A stretch of 64,000 bases of DNA, taken from NCBI RefSeq assembly GCF_003597395.2, contig NC_133771.1, positions 125,710,099 to 125,774,098 on the forward strand, read 5' to 3'. A program made the translations under genes and the position numbers. The stretch's first letter is position 1. Each line of letters begins with the position of its first letter. This document shows positions 22,658 through 34,000 of the stretch, piece by piece. Source of the DNA: Chelonoidis abingdonii (Eukaryota; Chordata; Testudines; Testudinidae). The notes beneath the pieces were generated by a model, which searched no databases, was not told the origin of the DNA, and saw nothing but the letters and a program-made list of their open reading frames with translations.

Positions 22658-22861
22658 GTTTCTGCAGTGTAGAGTGACCAGATGTCCTGATTTTATAGGG
22701 ACAGTCCCGATTTTTGGGTCTTTTTCTTATATAGGCTCCTATTACGCCCCACCCTTGTCCCGATTTTTCACACTTGCAGTCTGGTCACCCTACTGTAGTG
22801 TAGCAGTTATCACATTCACCTCACACACAAAAGATCCACAGTTTAAAGCCAAGCAGAAACA
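22658..22861 (+). pseudogene. tRNA-Val(CAC)-like gene split by a MITE
   Basis: GTTTCTGCAGTG (22658-22669) continues after the insertion as TAGCAGTTATCACATTCACC at 22801 and on to AAGCAGAAACA at 22861. Joined, the two parts total 73 nucleotides, the length of tRNA-Val, and follow the vertebrate tRNA-Val order, with a CAC anticodon in CCTCACACAC. The acceptor ends (GTTTCTG / CAGAAAC plus A) can still pair. The T-arm is degraded (CACAGTTTAAAGCCAAG). Several differences are C to T or G to A, as expected after CpG decay. The insertion falls in the D-arm / A box, so the copy should be inactive. Confidence 0.75.
22670..22792. mobile_element. Small hAT-like MITE inside a tRNA remnant
   Basis: The 123-base unit starts TAGAGTGACCAGATGTCCTG and ends GTCTGGTCACCCTA, an imperfect inverted repeat. 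The flanks ctgcagtg (22662-22669) and ctgtagtg (22793-22800) form an 8-base duplication with seven matches. Internal GGGACAGTCCCGATTTTTGG and CTTGTCCCGATTTTTCACAC match a common turtle MITE in my memory. TA could alternatively be a 2-base duplication. Confidence 0.8.
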
Positions 22862-23118
22862 GCCCTGCTCTCGCTTCTGACAAGGCTGAGAAAGGCAGGC
22901 TTTGACAAAGTGCACAGACAATCTCTAGCCACTCACTGCCCAGCTGTGGAATTGCATCTTCCCTGTTCCTCGCCTTTGCCTGCCACTGTCTTTCTTCTTG
23001 CATTCTCTCCTCATCTTCTGGGAGAGGAAAGCAGGGTTGAGAGAGAAGATCTCTCCTCATGCTGTCTTTCCTCATCACTTAGGCAGCTCGACTGTCACAG
23101 GAGAAAGGTCCAGACACA

Positions 23119-23191
23119 GGGCCAGTGGTACAATAGGGAATGCATCTAACTATGGATCAAGAGAGTGCAGGTTTGCCTCCTGCCTGGAGTG
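23119..23191 (+). pseudogene. tRNA-Arg-like pseudogene
   Basis: The 73-nucleotide stretch GGGCCAGTGGTACAATAGGG...TGGAGTG aligns without gaps to vertebrate tRNA-Arg(ACG) as I remember it. The A-box region is degraded and the B box GCAGGTTTGCCTCC is off consensus. The anticodon position reads ATG rather than ACG, as a CpG transition would give. It is probably not functional, or is the head of a tRNA-derived repeat. Confidence 0.65.
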
Positions 23192-23545
23192 TGGTGTGAA
23201 CCTGTGCCCTGCCCTGCTTATGTGGCAGCACAGATTGAGCTCCCTTTAGACCTCTTTCAAGCAAAGGCAAGCCCATTGCACTCTTCAAGGGGCCACTAAC
23301 AGAAAGGACCACACAAGTGAAGCTCTCACCAGGGGATGAAAGCACAACAGAACACTTCTCAGCAAGCAGCCCCTTGCCACTGCTTCTCAAAAAGGAAGGA
23401 AGGGGCAAAGAGCATCAGCACCCTGACAAGAGATTCCCTCAAGCAGTTCAGCACATAAAGTACACCTTGAAGCTTAGCATTTTAGTATGATAGAGAAACT
23501 TGCAAGCCAGCAACATCCACAGCAAAACAGCAAGCTGCTGTATCG

Positions 23546-23618
23546 GACAGGAATCAAACCTGGGCCTCCTACATAACTGATGAGAAGTCTGCCACTGAAC
23601 CACCAGTGCCCTACTCAG
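23546..23618 (-). pseudogene. tRNA-Gly-like pseudogene
   Basis: On the minus strand, GGCACTGGTGGTTCAGTGGC, AGACTTCTC, GGAGGCCCAGGTTTGATTCC and TGTCC follow tRNA-Gly(GCC) in order and spacing. The B box (GGTTTGATTCC) is close to consensus. The anticodon stem is broken and the loop reads CAGTTAT, so the glycine anticodon is lost. It lies opposite in strand to the Arg-like copy at 23119. Confidence 0.65.
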
Positions 23619-23639
23619 CCTTTTCCTCAATAAGTACAA

Positions 23640-24700
23640 CCTGACTATGCCCAGGAAGCCAGCTGCTCAGGGTGCTGTGGACGCTGGGAGCTCTAGAAGC
23701 CTTGGCACCCAAACTCCCTGCCAAGCAGGCTACCAAGGAGCTGGGAGCCCAGGAAGCTCACCAGGCCAGCAGCTAGGGAGCTTAGGAGCCAGGCATCCGT
23801 TCTGCCTGACTCCCTGCCTGGTTTCTATCACAAGTTTTGACAGAATCAACATTTCGGCTGTGTCACAACAGCATTTTCTGATGGAGCACTTTTCCACTTG
23901 GGAATTTCTGATCAGCTCTACTTTGAACTGAACCAGCTCTTTCTTCAATCAGCTATTTACAGAGCTGCTCCCACTGCAGTTGGCCAAATTCCAAACTCTG
24001 GTGTCCCGTCCAAACATTTCCCTCCCGCAACTCAAGATTCTCCCTCCAGGTTCCATGGAAGTTGCTAAAGAGAATTTTATGTGGCAATTCAGTTAATATG
24101 CTAATAGTGATGTAAGTAGGGTCTGAATGAGCTCTTCCCTGACATCTAGTGATGCACTGGGGGAAAAAGCATTAAGAACAGACCATGCATAGACACACCT
24201 ACTCTGCCTAGGTGCGCAGCATGATGGAGCTGCTTTTCTAAAATGATCAATTTTGACTGTTTGAGGTTACAAATCACTCTAGTATTTGAATGCAGAGGTA
24301 ATGAAATGTTGTTGTCCTTATTGTGCAAGTACTGGGCAGCAGAACCGTGTTTTGTAGGCCCTGATTGAGGGGCTCACCTTAAAGTGAACTTCACTTGCTA
24401 GGCAGGGTCTAGGGATGCCAAAACCTAGTGATGATGGGAGCGGGTGAGGACAGGTGTTCCTACCTGTTGGTGTGTGAACTCTGCCTAAAGAGTCCTATAC
24501 ACCATTAGACCTGCTTCCTCCAGCATTTAATGACAGAGCTGAATAGACTCAATTGAGAGTCCTTATTTCTGGTTGGTGATTCCTAGAGCTGACATCACTG
24601 CTGACCATGTCTAGGAGCTAAGATTTAGATCTTGTGTAGGGATAGTGAAAGACATCATGGAGCCTTCACTGGCTGTGAGGTTCCCCACTCCCTGCTGAAA
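23640..24700. other. Anonymous non-coding sequence
   Basis: I see no gene or confident repeat. A GGGAGC / GGAGCC-rich stretch at 23680-23800 has weak internal repetition (GGGAGCTC, GGGAGCCC, GGGAGC). Confidence 0.5.
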
Positions 24701-24744
24701 TCACTGAGAGCTGGGTTAAGTGGCAGAACCTCAGAACATGATGT

Positions 24745-24860
24745 TGCGGGGGCAGCAACAGCTGTGGTTAGAGGCAGTAGAGAAGCAACAACAACAGTGG
24801 GCCAGCAGCAGCAGAGGAACAGCGGCAGCTGGTTGCCAGTTGCAGAGGCAGCAGCAGAAG
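24745..24860 (+). repeat. CAG/CAA-rich low-complexity tract
   Basis: Imperfect CAGCAACAG / AGCAACAACAACAG / CAGCAGCAGCAG runs. The plus-strand frame at 24632-24958 crosses it but is Q/A-rich only because of the repeat. Confidence 0.6.
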
Positions 24861-25130
24861 CGTTGCTCGATGCCCCCTCCTCCCCAGGGTGGGAGGTGAA
24901 CTCTGTGAATGCCCCTCTGAACTCTGAGTCTTCACTAACCAAGGACAGCCAACTGTGAGTGGGGTGCAGCAGAAGGAGATGGGAGTGATGAGTTAAAGGG
25001 AAATTTGTTGGACTTTCATGCCACCAGGTGGGAAACTGAGGCAAAGGACACTGTGAGGCCAGGTTTGCTTATGGTCACATGCTTGTCAATATGATAGTGG
25101 TATTTTCCCAGACTAATGTTTGGTTCCCTT

Positions 25131-26724
25131 TGTCATAACCAGATGGTTAAGGGTTAATGTCTCTTTTATCTGTAAAGGGTTAACTAGCTCAGTAAACCTG
25201 GAACACCTGACCAGAGGACCAATCAGGAGACAAGATACTTTCAAATCTCAGTGGAGGGAAGCCTTTGTCTGTGCTTTTTGGTTTTTTTTTTTCCATGTCT
25301 TGCTTGTGGTCTTCTTCTTTGATTTGTTTCTCTGCATCCAGTCTTGCCCGTTCCTTGGAACTCATTGTAGCTGCTTTCTTAGGTTGGTTGCCCCCTGTGC
25401 TGTTCAGTGCCTGAAATGCTGCAGCTCAGGGTTGTTTGGCAACAGAGTCCCTCTAACACTTCCTAGCTAGCTTTTGTCCAACGAGTTAGAAGAAACAAAA
25501 CCACTTTCATTTGCAAATGTGTTTTGCTGGTGTTTGCTGACTCACAGTTGGAGTCCCTTTGTTTAACAAAGATTCTTGTTAAACCCTAATGCCTCTTCCT
25601 TGAGGCTGTCTTTCTGAGCCAGAAAGGAGAAAAGGGAAAAAAATGGTTTTTCTGGCTGTATTTTAAACCCCACCCCCCTTGCCTGCTTACAAACAGCTAG
25701 CAGAGAGAAAAGAAAAAAAAATAATCCTACTGGCTTTTGCTTGCCTTTCTATCTATCCCACACACTGCACACCAGGTCAAGGTATGATTTCCCACTCTGA
25801 ACCTTAGCATCCAAAAGATGGGATACCTGTATGAACCCCTCTAAGCTTAATTACTAGCTTAGAAATGATAGAGCTGCCACTACCCAAAAATATAGTGATT
25901 TGGGACACTTTCTGGCCCCAAAACCTTCCCTGGGGACCCCAAGACCCAAAACCCCTTGGGTCTCACAACAAAGGGAAATAAATCATGCCCTCCTTCCTTC
26001 TTCCTCCCAGATTCTCCCCTTCCTGGGTAACACTGGGAGATCCCTGTGATTCAACTCCTTGAATCTTAAAACAGAGAGGAAATTCACCTTCCCCAACTTC
26101 TCTCCCCCTCCCAGACTTTCCCTGAGAGACAGACAGTAATCCTAACACAGAGAGAAATCAGGCTTTTCCTCCCCCCTTCTCCTCCTTTCTCCCCACCAAT
26201 GTCCTGTGTATTTCAGACTCCCTCCCCTTGGGTCTCACGACAAGAATAGAAAAAAAATCAGTTCTTAAAAAGAAAACTTTAATAAAAGAAGAAAAACGTA
26301 GGACAAAGTTGTCTCGTAAAATCAAGATGAGGAAAATGTTACAGGGTCTTATTATAGACACTTGAGAGAATCGCTCCCCCCAGCACAATACAAGTGCAGG
26401 CAAACGAAGATCAATGCCTTCGCAGCAAATACACATTTGCATAACAAGAAAACAATCAAAAGATAAAACATCTTTCTAACTGGTATTACTAAATTGCAGA
26501 GAGCTATTTCAGAAAAGTGGAGAGTTCTGTATACATGTCTGGTCCTCTCGAACCCAGAGAGAACAAAAAATACCGCCTAAAAGCCAGACAATGCTTCCTT
26601 CCACCGAGATTTGAAAGTATCTTGTCTCCTGATTGGTCCTCTGGTCAGGTGTTCCAGGTTTACTGAGCTAGTTAACCCTTTACAGGTAAAAGAGACATTA
26701 ACCCTTAACCATCTGTTTATGACA
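25131..26724. mobile_element. Inverted LTR-LTR compound element with one TSD
   Basis: Left end TGTCATAACCAGATGG and right end CCATCTGTTTATGACA bracket a 1594-base unit. Both flanks are ccctt (25126-25130 and 26725-26729), a perfect 5-base duplication. The first 140 or so bases are inverted at the right end with only a few differences. The left 645 bases read as a plus-oriented LTR lacking its 3' end. From about 25776 (GGTCAAGGTATGATTTCC) to 26724 a minus-oriented LTR follows. Internal landmarks are GGGGACCCCAAGACCC and GTCTCACAACAAAGGGAAAT. I see no retroviral genes between them. Confidence 0.75.
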
Positions 26725-27002
26725 CCCTTCCCCTTTTAATAAAAGTTCTCATTTGTTATACACAGACTCAGTGCTTGCAAGTGGGGAAGTATTGCCTCTT
26801 AGAGGCACCCAGGTTTTCACAGATTACTGAGATGGAGCTTGAGCTGGTTCTGTTTTGTATTTTTTAAGAGGAACCCCTAGATGTTGAACCTGGCCCTTGC
26901 TGCTGCCGACTCCATCCGGCAGAAGAGTTACAGGTAGAAGTTTTGTACTGGACATGTTATTTGATAATCTGTAAAGCACCAAGAGTGTGAGCTGGATGGT
27001 GT

Positions 27003-27036
27003 AAAATATAAAATAAAATAAAATAAAATAAAATGA
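27003..27036 (+). repeat. (TAAAA)n microsatellite
   Basis: About six uninterrupted AAAAT/TAAAA pentamers, ending before GAATACACTGC. Confidence 0.9.
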
Positions 27037-28750
27037 ATACACTGCATAGAACAAGCCTTCACTGGCAGGGGATGGACGAGGTAACATCTTAGAGCTTTTT
27101 CATCACTAATGCCATTGAAATCTGTAAAGGCAGTCACTGGAAGTACTGTTCACCAATCTGTAGGCAGCATGGAGTATTCAGATAACTGTAGCAGCCTCTA
27201 GCAATGTGTTAAAATGGCACAGTGCTGTGGATATCCATAGGGCTTTGCAGCAGCAAAATACACATAAGACCAGTACCCTGACCTGAAGAGTTTACAGCCA
27301 AACACTTGTTAGAATCCATCATGAGCTTTTCATTGCTTATCATAGGTGCAATTTGCCCCTATACAGAGGGCCAGCAGAAGGCCCCATTTTAATCTCTGCT
27401 AATTCCTATTTCAAAGATTTAAGCAGTGCTTAAGTCTTGAGCTGGGGGGTCTCTGCACAGGGGTGAATTTCACCCTGAAAAAGCAAACTGATAAAGAACT
27501 CAAAATATTCCGATGGCAAAATAAACCTAAACAACAGGAAAATGAGGGACAACGGCAACTAAAATTGAAACACAGAGAAAAACACTGAAAAGCCATTGAA
27601 TTACTATCATTACCAATGTAAGATGTCTTTTAGCAATCATCTATTGGACATCTCAGGCACCCCCACCACCCTCCCAGCATCAGCCGAAGCCAAGTGACGT
27701 CAGGTGAATTTCTATTCACTTCAGTGGGCTTTGGATCAGATCCATAACATAACCAAACTAAAAATTACTTGCACAATAGTCAACCATCCCCAGATAGTGC
27801 CTGTATGAATTCAAGGAAATCCATTTTATATATATTGTTGTCTCCTTTACCAACACCACCTCCCCTTAAAGACTGTGAGGTGTTCACACTATGGTAATGA
27901 GGGCCATGTAAGTATGATGATTAGACAGATAGTGTAATTGTTGCCTGAATCTCTGGAGGTATCTGTTCTTTCCCTGTCTACATTCCCTGAGAACGGAATA
28001 GTGAAGGTTAGTGCAAACAGACCTCTGAGAGTAGGGTTATTGTGTTATAATTTTAAATATGTCAGAGGGTCATTCTGTCCCAAAACGACCAAGCAAGATT
28101 TAGTAATGGTCTATCACAGTGGCAGCATAATTTACCTAGCAGGTAATTTTTTCCTTGATAAATGGTTATTTAACGGTAGCCAGGATAAAACAATTGATTG
28201 GCTAAAATGTAACATAATGGGGATTTTATTTAAACCAGAACAAATGGAACTGGATTCCACCTACTTACAATAACATTAAATCAATGAAGAAAATATACAA
28301 TAAAAAAATTAACAGTTCAAACATACACACAGTCTATAATTTACTGTCAGTGTACTTTATTAAATTTAATCCCCTAAATAAAGAAATATATCTATACACA
28401 CGGGCTATTATCTTATAGGTTATTAATTAATTATTATTATTATTATTTCAATGTTCCCCTTTCTCCAGCTCTCTCAGTGAGTGCTATCTAACCCCCAAGT
28501 CAATCTTTGAGTCTCAAGCAACTCTTGTGACTTCCTGAAGAGATGGGCCCAACTTCAGTGGTGCTTGCTTCCAGGGGTGAACATTAGACCAGACTCCTGG
28601 GATCTGAAGGACCCTCTGGCTCTCTGGAACCACAGAAATCAATGATAGGAGACAACCTGAGCCAATGATCAGGCACAAACATATGCTCAGGAACATATCA
28701 AACATGAATTAACTTGACCAACCAGTCTTAAACTGCAGGGGCCCTCTACT
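27036..28750. other. Anonymous sequence with fold-back repeat, copy 2
   Basis: At about 27345-27480, GTGCAATTTGCCCCTATACA is inverted at CTGCACAGGGGTGAATTTCA, with AGAGGGCCAGCAGAAGGCCC inside; this is the repeat also seen at 2100-2260. The frame at 27938-28273 (111 residues) has no motif. (TTA)n runs occur at about 28425-28447. Confidence 0.5.
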
Positions 28751-28754
28751 GCAC

Positions 28755-30095
28755 ATCTGTCTGTCGTAAGAACAGAAGAATGACCAAAGTTCCATCTAGC
28801 CCAGCATCCTGTCTTCTGACAGTGGCCAGTGCCAGGTGCCCCAGAGGGAAAGAACAGAATGGGTAATCATCAAGTGATCCATCCCCTGTCACAATTCCCA
28901 GCTTCTGGCAAACAGAGTCTAGGGTCACCATCCCTGCCCATCCTGGCTAATAGCCATTGATGGACCTATCCTCTATGAATTTATCTAGTTCTTTTTTGAA
29001 CCACTATAGTCTTGGCCTTCACAACATCCTCTGGCAAAGAGTTCCACGGGTTGACTGTGCATTGTGTGAAGAAACGCTTCCTTTTGTTTGTTTTAAACCT
29101 GCTGCCTAGTAATTTCATTTGGTGGCCCCTACTTCTTATGTTATGAGAAGGAGTAAATAACACTTCCTCATTTACTTTCTCCACACCAGTCATGATTTTA
29201 TAGACCTCAGTCATATCCCCTTTAGTCATCTCTTTTCCAAGCTGAAAAGTCCCAGTCTCATTAATCTCTCCTCATATGGCAGCCGTTCCATACTTCTAAT
29301 AATTTTTATTGCCCTTTTCTGAATCTTTCCAATTCCAATATATCTCTTTTTTGAGATGGGATGACCACATCTGCACGCAGTATTCAAGAAGCTGGCATAA
29401 CATGGATTCATATAGAGGCAATATGATACTTTCTGTCTTATCTATCCCTTTCTTAATGATGCCCAACATTCTGTTTGCTTTTTTGACTGCCTCTGCACAC
29501 TGAGTGGATGTTTTCAGAGAACTATCCACAATGACTCCAAAATCTCTTTAAGTGGTAACAGCTAATTTAGACCCCATCGTTTTATATGTATAGTTGGGAT
29601 TATGTTTTCCAGTGTGTATTACCTTGCATTTATCAACGTTGAATTTCATCTGCCATTTTGTTGCCAGTCACCCAGTTTTGAGAGATCCTTTTGTAGCTCT
29701 TCACAATCTGCCTGGGACTTATTGTATCATCTGCAAATTTTGCCATCTCACTGTTTACCCTGTTCCCAGATCATTTATGAATATGTTGAATAGGACTGGT
29801 CCCATTACAGACCTCTCGGGGATACCGCTATTTATCTCTCTCCATTCTGAAAACTGACCATTTATTCCTATCCTTTGTTTCCTATCTTTTAACCAGTTAC
29901 CAATCCATAAGAGAACCTTCCCTCTTATCCCATGAAAGCTTACTTTGTTTAAGACCCTTTGGTGAGGGACTTTGTCAAAGACTTTCTGAAAATCTAAGTA
30001 CACCATATCCACTGGATCCCCCTTGTCCACGTGTTTGTTGACCCCCTCAAAGAATTCTAGTAGATTGGTGAGGCATGATTTCCTTTACAAAAACC
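28755..30095 (-). pseudogene. CR1 LINE ORF2 remnant with reverse-transcriptase motifs
   Basis: The minus strand carries about 1.34 kb of a turtle CR1 copy. From the 5' side (30095 downwards) it shows NTW.KG and DMVYLDFQKVFDKVPHQ (reverse-transcriptase motif A), then WIGNWLKDRKQR, SGIPERSVMGPVLFNIFIND, and in another frame MAKFADDT with the catalytic FADD near 29720-29735. Downstream come YVQMWS/HLKKEI and [14 protein letters not shown] blocks and the C-terminal [14 protein letters not shown] and [11 protein letters not shown] region. Frame shifts, stops and a short deletion near 29715 break it. It is 5'-truncated at a pyrimidine tract. The 3' end reaches about 28755 (TCCATCTAGCCCAGCATCCT on the plus strand). 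CR1 moves by target-primed reverse transcription; this copy cannot. Confidence 0.92.
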
Positions 30096-30104
30096 TGCTC
30101 AACC

Positions 30105-30370
30105 TCAGTCTCTCCACTTACTCTTGGTTTCTTTCAATCCCTGTTTCCTTCCGTCCCTCTGGCTGCCCTTTCCATCCCTCTCTGCCCTCTCTGTCCATCT
30201 TCTGCCCTCACCCTCTCCCTCTCCGTCCCTCTCACTGCCCTTTCTCTCTCCTGCTGCCTCTATGTTTGCTCGCAGACTTTCTGTTTCTGCCTGTCTCCCC
30301 CTCTTAGGTGCCCCACTGCTTGCCTCAGCTCTCCACTGTCCCCCTCTTCTCCTCCAGAAGTCACTTCTCC
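30105..30370 (+). repeat. Polypyrimidine tract
   Basis: Long runs of CCCTCTCTGCCCTCTCT / TCCCTCTCCGTCCC type. It abuts the 5' end of the CR1 copy and gives rise to proline/serine/leucine-rich chance frames on the plus strand. Confidence 0.75.
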
Positions 30371-30479
30371 ACCCTCTGAAGGGAGGTGTCACCTCACTTT
30401 CTCAGAAAGAGTGACTAACTCTTCCCATAGAAAAATTGCAGCACATTCACTCTGAACTGCCCGCCCATACATGCTCAAG

Positions 30480-31016
30480 TTCCTTTAGCATATTTACATT
30501 AGGGAATTTGTAAATAAACACATTTTATAGGCAATTTCTCCTGTATTAATGGGTACAAAATGCCTGAACTCGCATGCGCCTTTGGCTCTTAATGTGTGAT
30601 GGCTGATCAAAATGACAACAACAAGTCATTTCTATGTTGATCATCACCATATGTGCACTATCTCGGGGTTGGGGGAGAGGAAGGGGACTTAACGAGTCTC
30701 AAAATCCCTCTCAGCCACAGATTAACTTTTCAGCTGAAAAAATACATTGGACCAACATTTCATCACATCTGCTCAATTTTGATAGAGTGCCCTGTGCAAT
30801 TATTCTTCATATTACTAGAAGTTATAATATTTGCTCTGATCCCAAGTCATGCGAACCAGATGCTTCATAACATGTTATATGGGACAGAAAATACTCCTAC
30901 ATACCATATGCTTAAAAGGGGAATGAACTGGATGGTTTTTATGACCATTTAAATGTTCTTAGACCATTTCTGTAAGATTTCCCCAACATTTGTCATCTCT
31001 TCCTTGCCAGCTGTTA
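30480..31016. other. Anonymous non-coding sequence
   Basis: I see no gene or recognisable repeat between the pyrimidine tract and the LTR element at 31022. Confidence 0.5.
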
Positions 31017-31021
31017 AGGTC

Positions 31022-34000
31022 TGTCATAAACAGATAGCTAAGGGGATGCAACCTCTTTACATCACAATACCAAGAAGTATGTCTCCTCTCCTCCACAAAG
31101 AGACAAACCCCAAAGACAAGGAAACAGAAAAGATTCTCTCTCTCTTCCCCCATAGCTTCTTCCCGCCCTGGGACACTAGGAGAGTATAAACAGCATGAGA
31201 GCAGAACTATTTCCCTCCCCCCCCCGTGTCCTTTCCCACCATTTCCGTGGTGGTCAGACAGTAAAAAGAAATGCAACAAGGTTCTAAAAAGCAAAATCTT
31301 AAATAAAAAAAACGAAAGAAAGAAGTAATAACAGTTTCTGCTGTAACCTGAACGATGTTAAGATACAGGGCTTCCTTATAGAAATAAGTATACACAATAT
31401 GAAAAGGGCATAAACAGCTTACCCAAACCAAATACAATTTTAAATTACCAATTAATAGGTATGAGTTAGTGTTGTGATATGTGTATAGGTCTTCCATTAC
31501 GGAATACCTGACAAGTAATTGTTCCACCCAGCCAGATATGCTGGGAGCAAATTAATAGAGCTTGTTGTGGTTAGCCTTGCGAGCCTCTTGTCCCCCGCAT
31601 GATGCAGATAACTCTAGTTCGTCACATGCCTATTCTGGCTTAATATAATTTCTTACAAGCCTGTAGTAAATATCTTTAATTGTTGAAATGTCATGACTCA
31701 GTGACTTCTTATATTATCATTCTGGTATGCCTTGTGAGAAGGTACTGGTGTATAATTAAGACTAATCAGTCTTTCTATTATAATTGGAGTTGCGGCTTGG
31801 ACCGGCGCTGTACGCCTTTGGGGGGTATCGTACGGTCGGTAGTTGGCGTCGTACGGTGGATGGTCGGCGAAAAGAGGGTATCCGGGAGGGTGCTCTATTT
31901 GTCTCGTGCTAGCCCTTGCACTGGTCTGTGTTGTGGAGCTGTCCATTAGGTGGCTCATGTTGACTGGGCTGGGGTACCAACAGCTTTCCAGAAGACCATC
32001 ATATCTTAGTAAAGAGATATTTTTAAGTTGATCTGCTTCACTGCTGCTTTCGCCGATGTGAGCCTAACTGTAGATTAGCACCGAACAGACAAAAACTCCC
32101 GTGTTGAGCCTTCTGCATTTCAACGGCTAGATTCTGCTAGCGATAATGAATATATGTTGTATACCATTTAAGTGTAAAAACTCGGCTCGAATCTCACTAT
32201 GCTTTTATTTTATAGTTTATAGCTGTTTATTTTGATATATATTATTATTAGTGCTTGCCAGTTTTCCTGTACATGTATAGTCTTTGGTTCTCGCCAATAA
32301 ATGGAGTAAATTGTGGTCTTCTTGTGTAGCTTGTTTTTTCGTATGGCCTACGCTTTTTGTTTAACTCGCGGTACTCCCTTCTTGATCGTGCCAGGTGTGA
32401 TGAAATACAGTATTTAAGATACTTTTCTTTTTTGCTTGTACTTTTGCTGAGGGGTTGGATGACTTATAGGGTGAGATCTTGTAGTCTAAGTTTGTCATTT
32501 TTCAGGTTATCTTATTGTTTATGGGGGTAGGTATTCAACGTTGGCCAAACTGACAGGTCATTATGGCGGTAGGCGGTCTGATGTGGGAGTGTCAGGGCTT
32601 TCAGTTGTGATACGTACAGGGGGCGGCTCTCTATTCGGGGTGCTGTGAAATACTAGATGGGAGAGGAGACTCGGCCTTCGCGAAAGACACGAAGCAGACA
32701 AAGTACCAAGGCAGGAGCGTCCAAAGAAAGTTCGGCGGTGCCTCTATGTTGCAGGATAAGTAAGAGAGTGCCATTCTTAAAGTAAAGTGGTTAGGCTGGA
32801 AAGATCTGACAGGCGTTGACATCAGTGTATCGTTTGATCCCACGCCAGTCGTGGTTTGTGTCATAGTGATCTCTGTACTGTACAGTTTCAGTGTACTCTA
32901 TATTTAACAAGGATTGGTGGCATCTCTCCTCAATCATTTCTTCTCTATTGGAACTATAGCCTGATTTCTGGGTTATGCTTCAGTCATACACGGGGCTTGT
33001 GGTAACTCATGTGTGGATTTATGTTCCGCCCGGCTGTGCGCTACTGGGCCGTATTTGGTGACAGAATGCTGTAGACAAATTCATTAAATTGTTGACTTCT
33101 GAGTGTAGCAATGCCACATCTTGAATTCCACACTGAGGTGGAATCTCAGAAAGGGATTCACAATATTCTGAAGGATGTCTTGGATAGGCCTACGAATGCC
33201 TGACCATGTCGCTGTGAGTTGTGGTTTAAAGGCTTGGGGACGCAATACATCAGTGTTATTGGACAACGCGATGCCCAGCCCGCGGCTTCGTCCAAACTTT
33301 CCGTCGAGAAGGCAACGTTGTTTCGATGCTTAGTCACTCGCCGTATTAGTGCCTAGTCTCCAGAAGGCTTTCTATGCTAGTTGGGCATGAGGCGAAAGCT
33401 TGGTGATTTCGCCTTGCCTGAGCTACGACATGAGTTTGGAGGTCTTAACATGTACTGTGCGATTCATATTGCTGTAGAGTGACACATTCCCAAGGTAACT
33501 AAGTGGAGTTTGCATGTATCCGTGTTGGGTATTGAGCCAGCGGGCGTCTCTGCTGGATTAAGAGATGCTTGCTCTCTCTCCTCTGGGCGAATTCACTCTA
33601 TTGGCTCTCCTCCGATACGAGACACCCGCTAAGTTATGACAGAGCATTGCAGGCTGTGATCTTTGATTCGCTCTTCTAGTTGTGCGGAAGCTCATTATGG
33701 CGGCAGAGACATCGGTGGGTTTCTGCCCTTTGAGTGGTAGCTGTCGTTGCGATGATGGAATATTCAACTGGTTAGGCTTTGCTTGACATGCTCGTAATTT
33801 TGTGTATCGCATTTCTGGCTTGGGCTATTGCTATAGGAACCCTAACATACAGGAGGAGGCACGCTTATCGTGAAGTGGTATAGGTGATGCACATGTGTTT
33901 TTGGTGTTTATATTCCGTCCTCTGTTGACGTTCAGCTCAAATTCCGGAACATGACTGCCTTTTGTATGCATAGTGGATTGAATTAACCTTGAAGCGGGGC

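Noticed and set aside
24745..24860. Coding polyglutamine repeat
   Set aside because: The tract is imperfect and lies in a short frame without flanking domain or conservation evidence.
27938..28273. 111-codon plus frame
   Set aside because: No motif, no splice or promoter context and AT-rich ordinary sequence; likely chance.
30023..30455. Overlapping serine/leucine/proline-rich frames
   Set aside because: They come from the polypyrimidine tract; three frames are open at once, a low-complexity effect.
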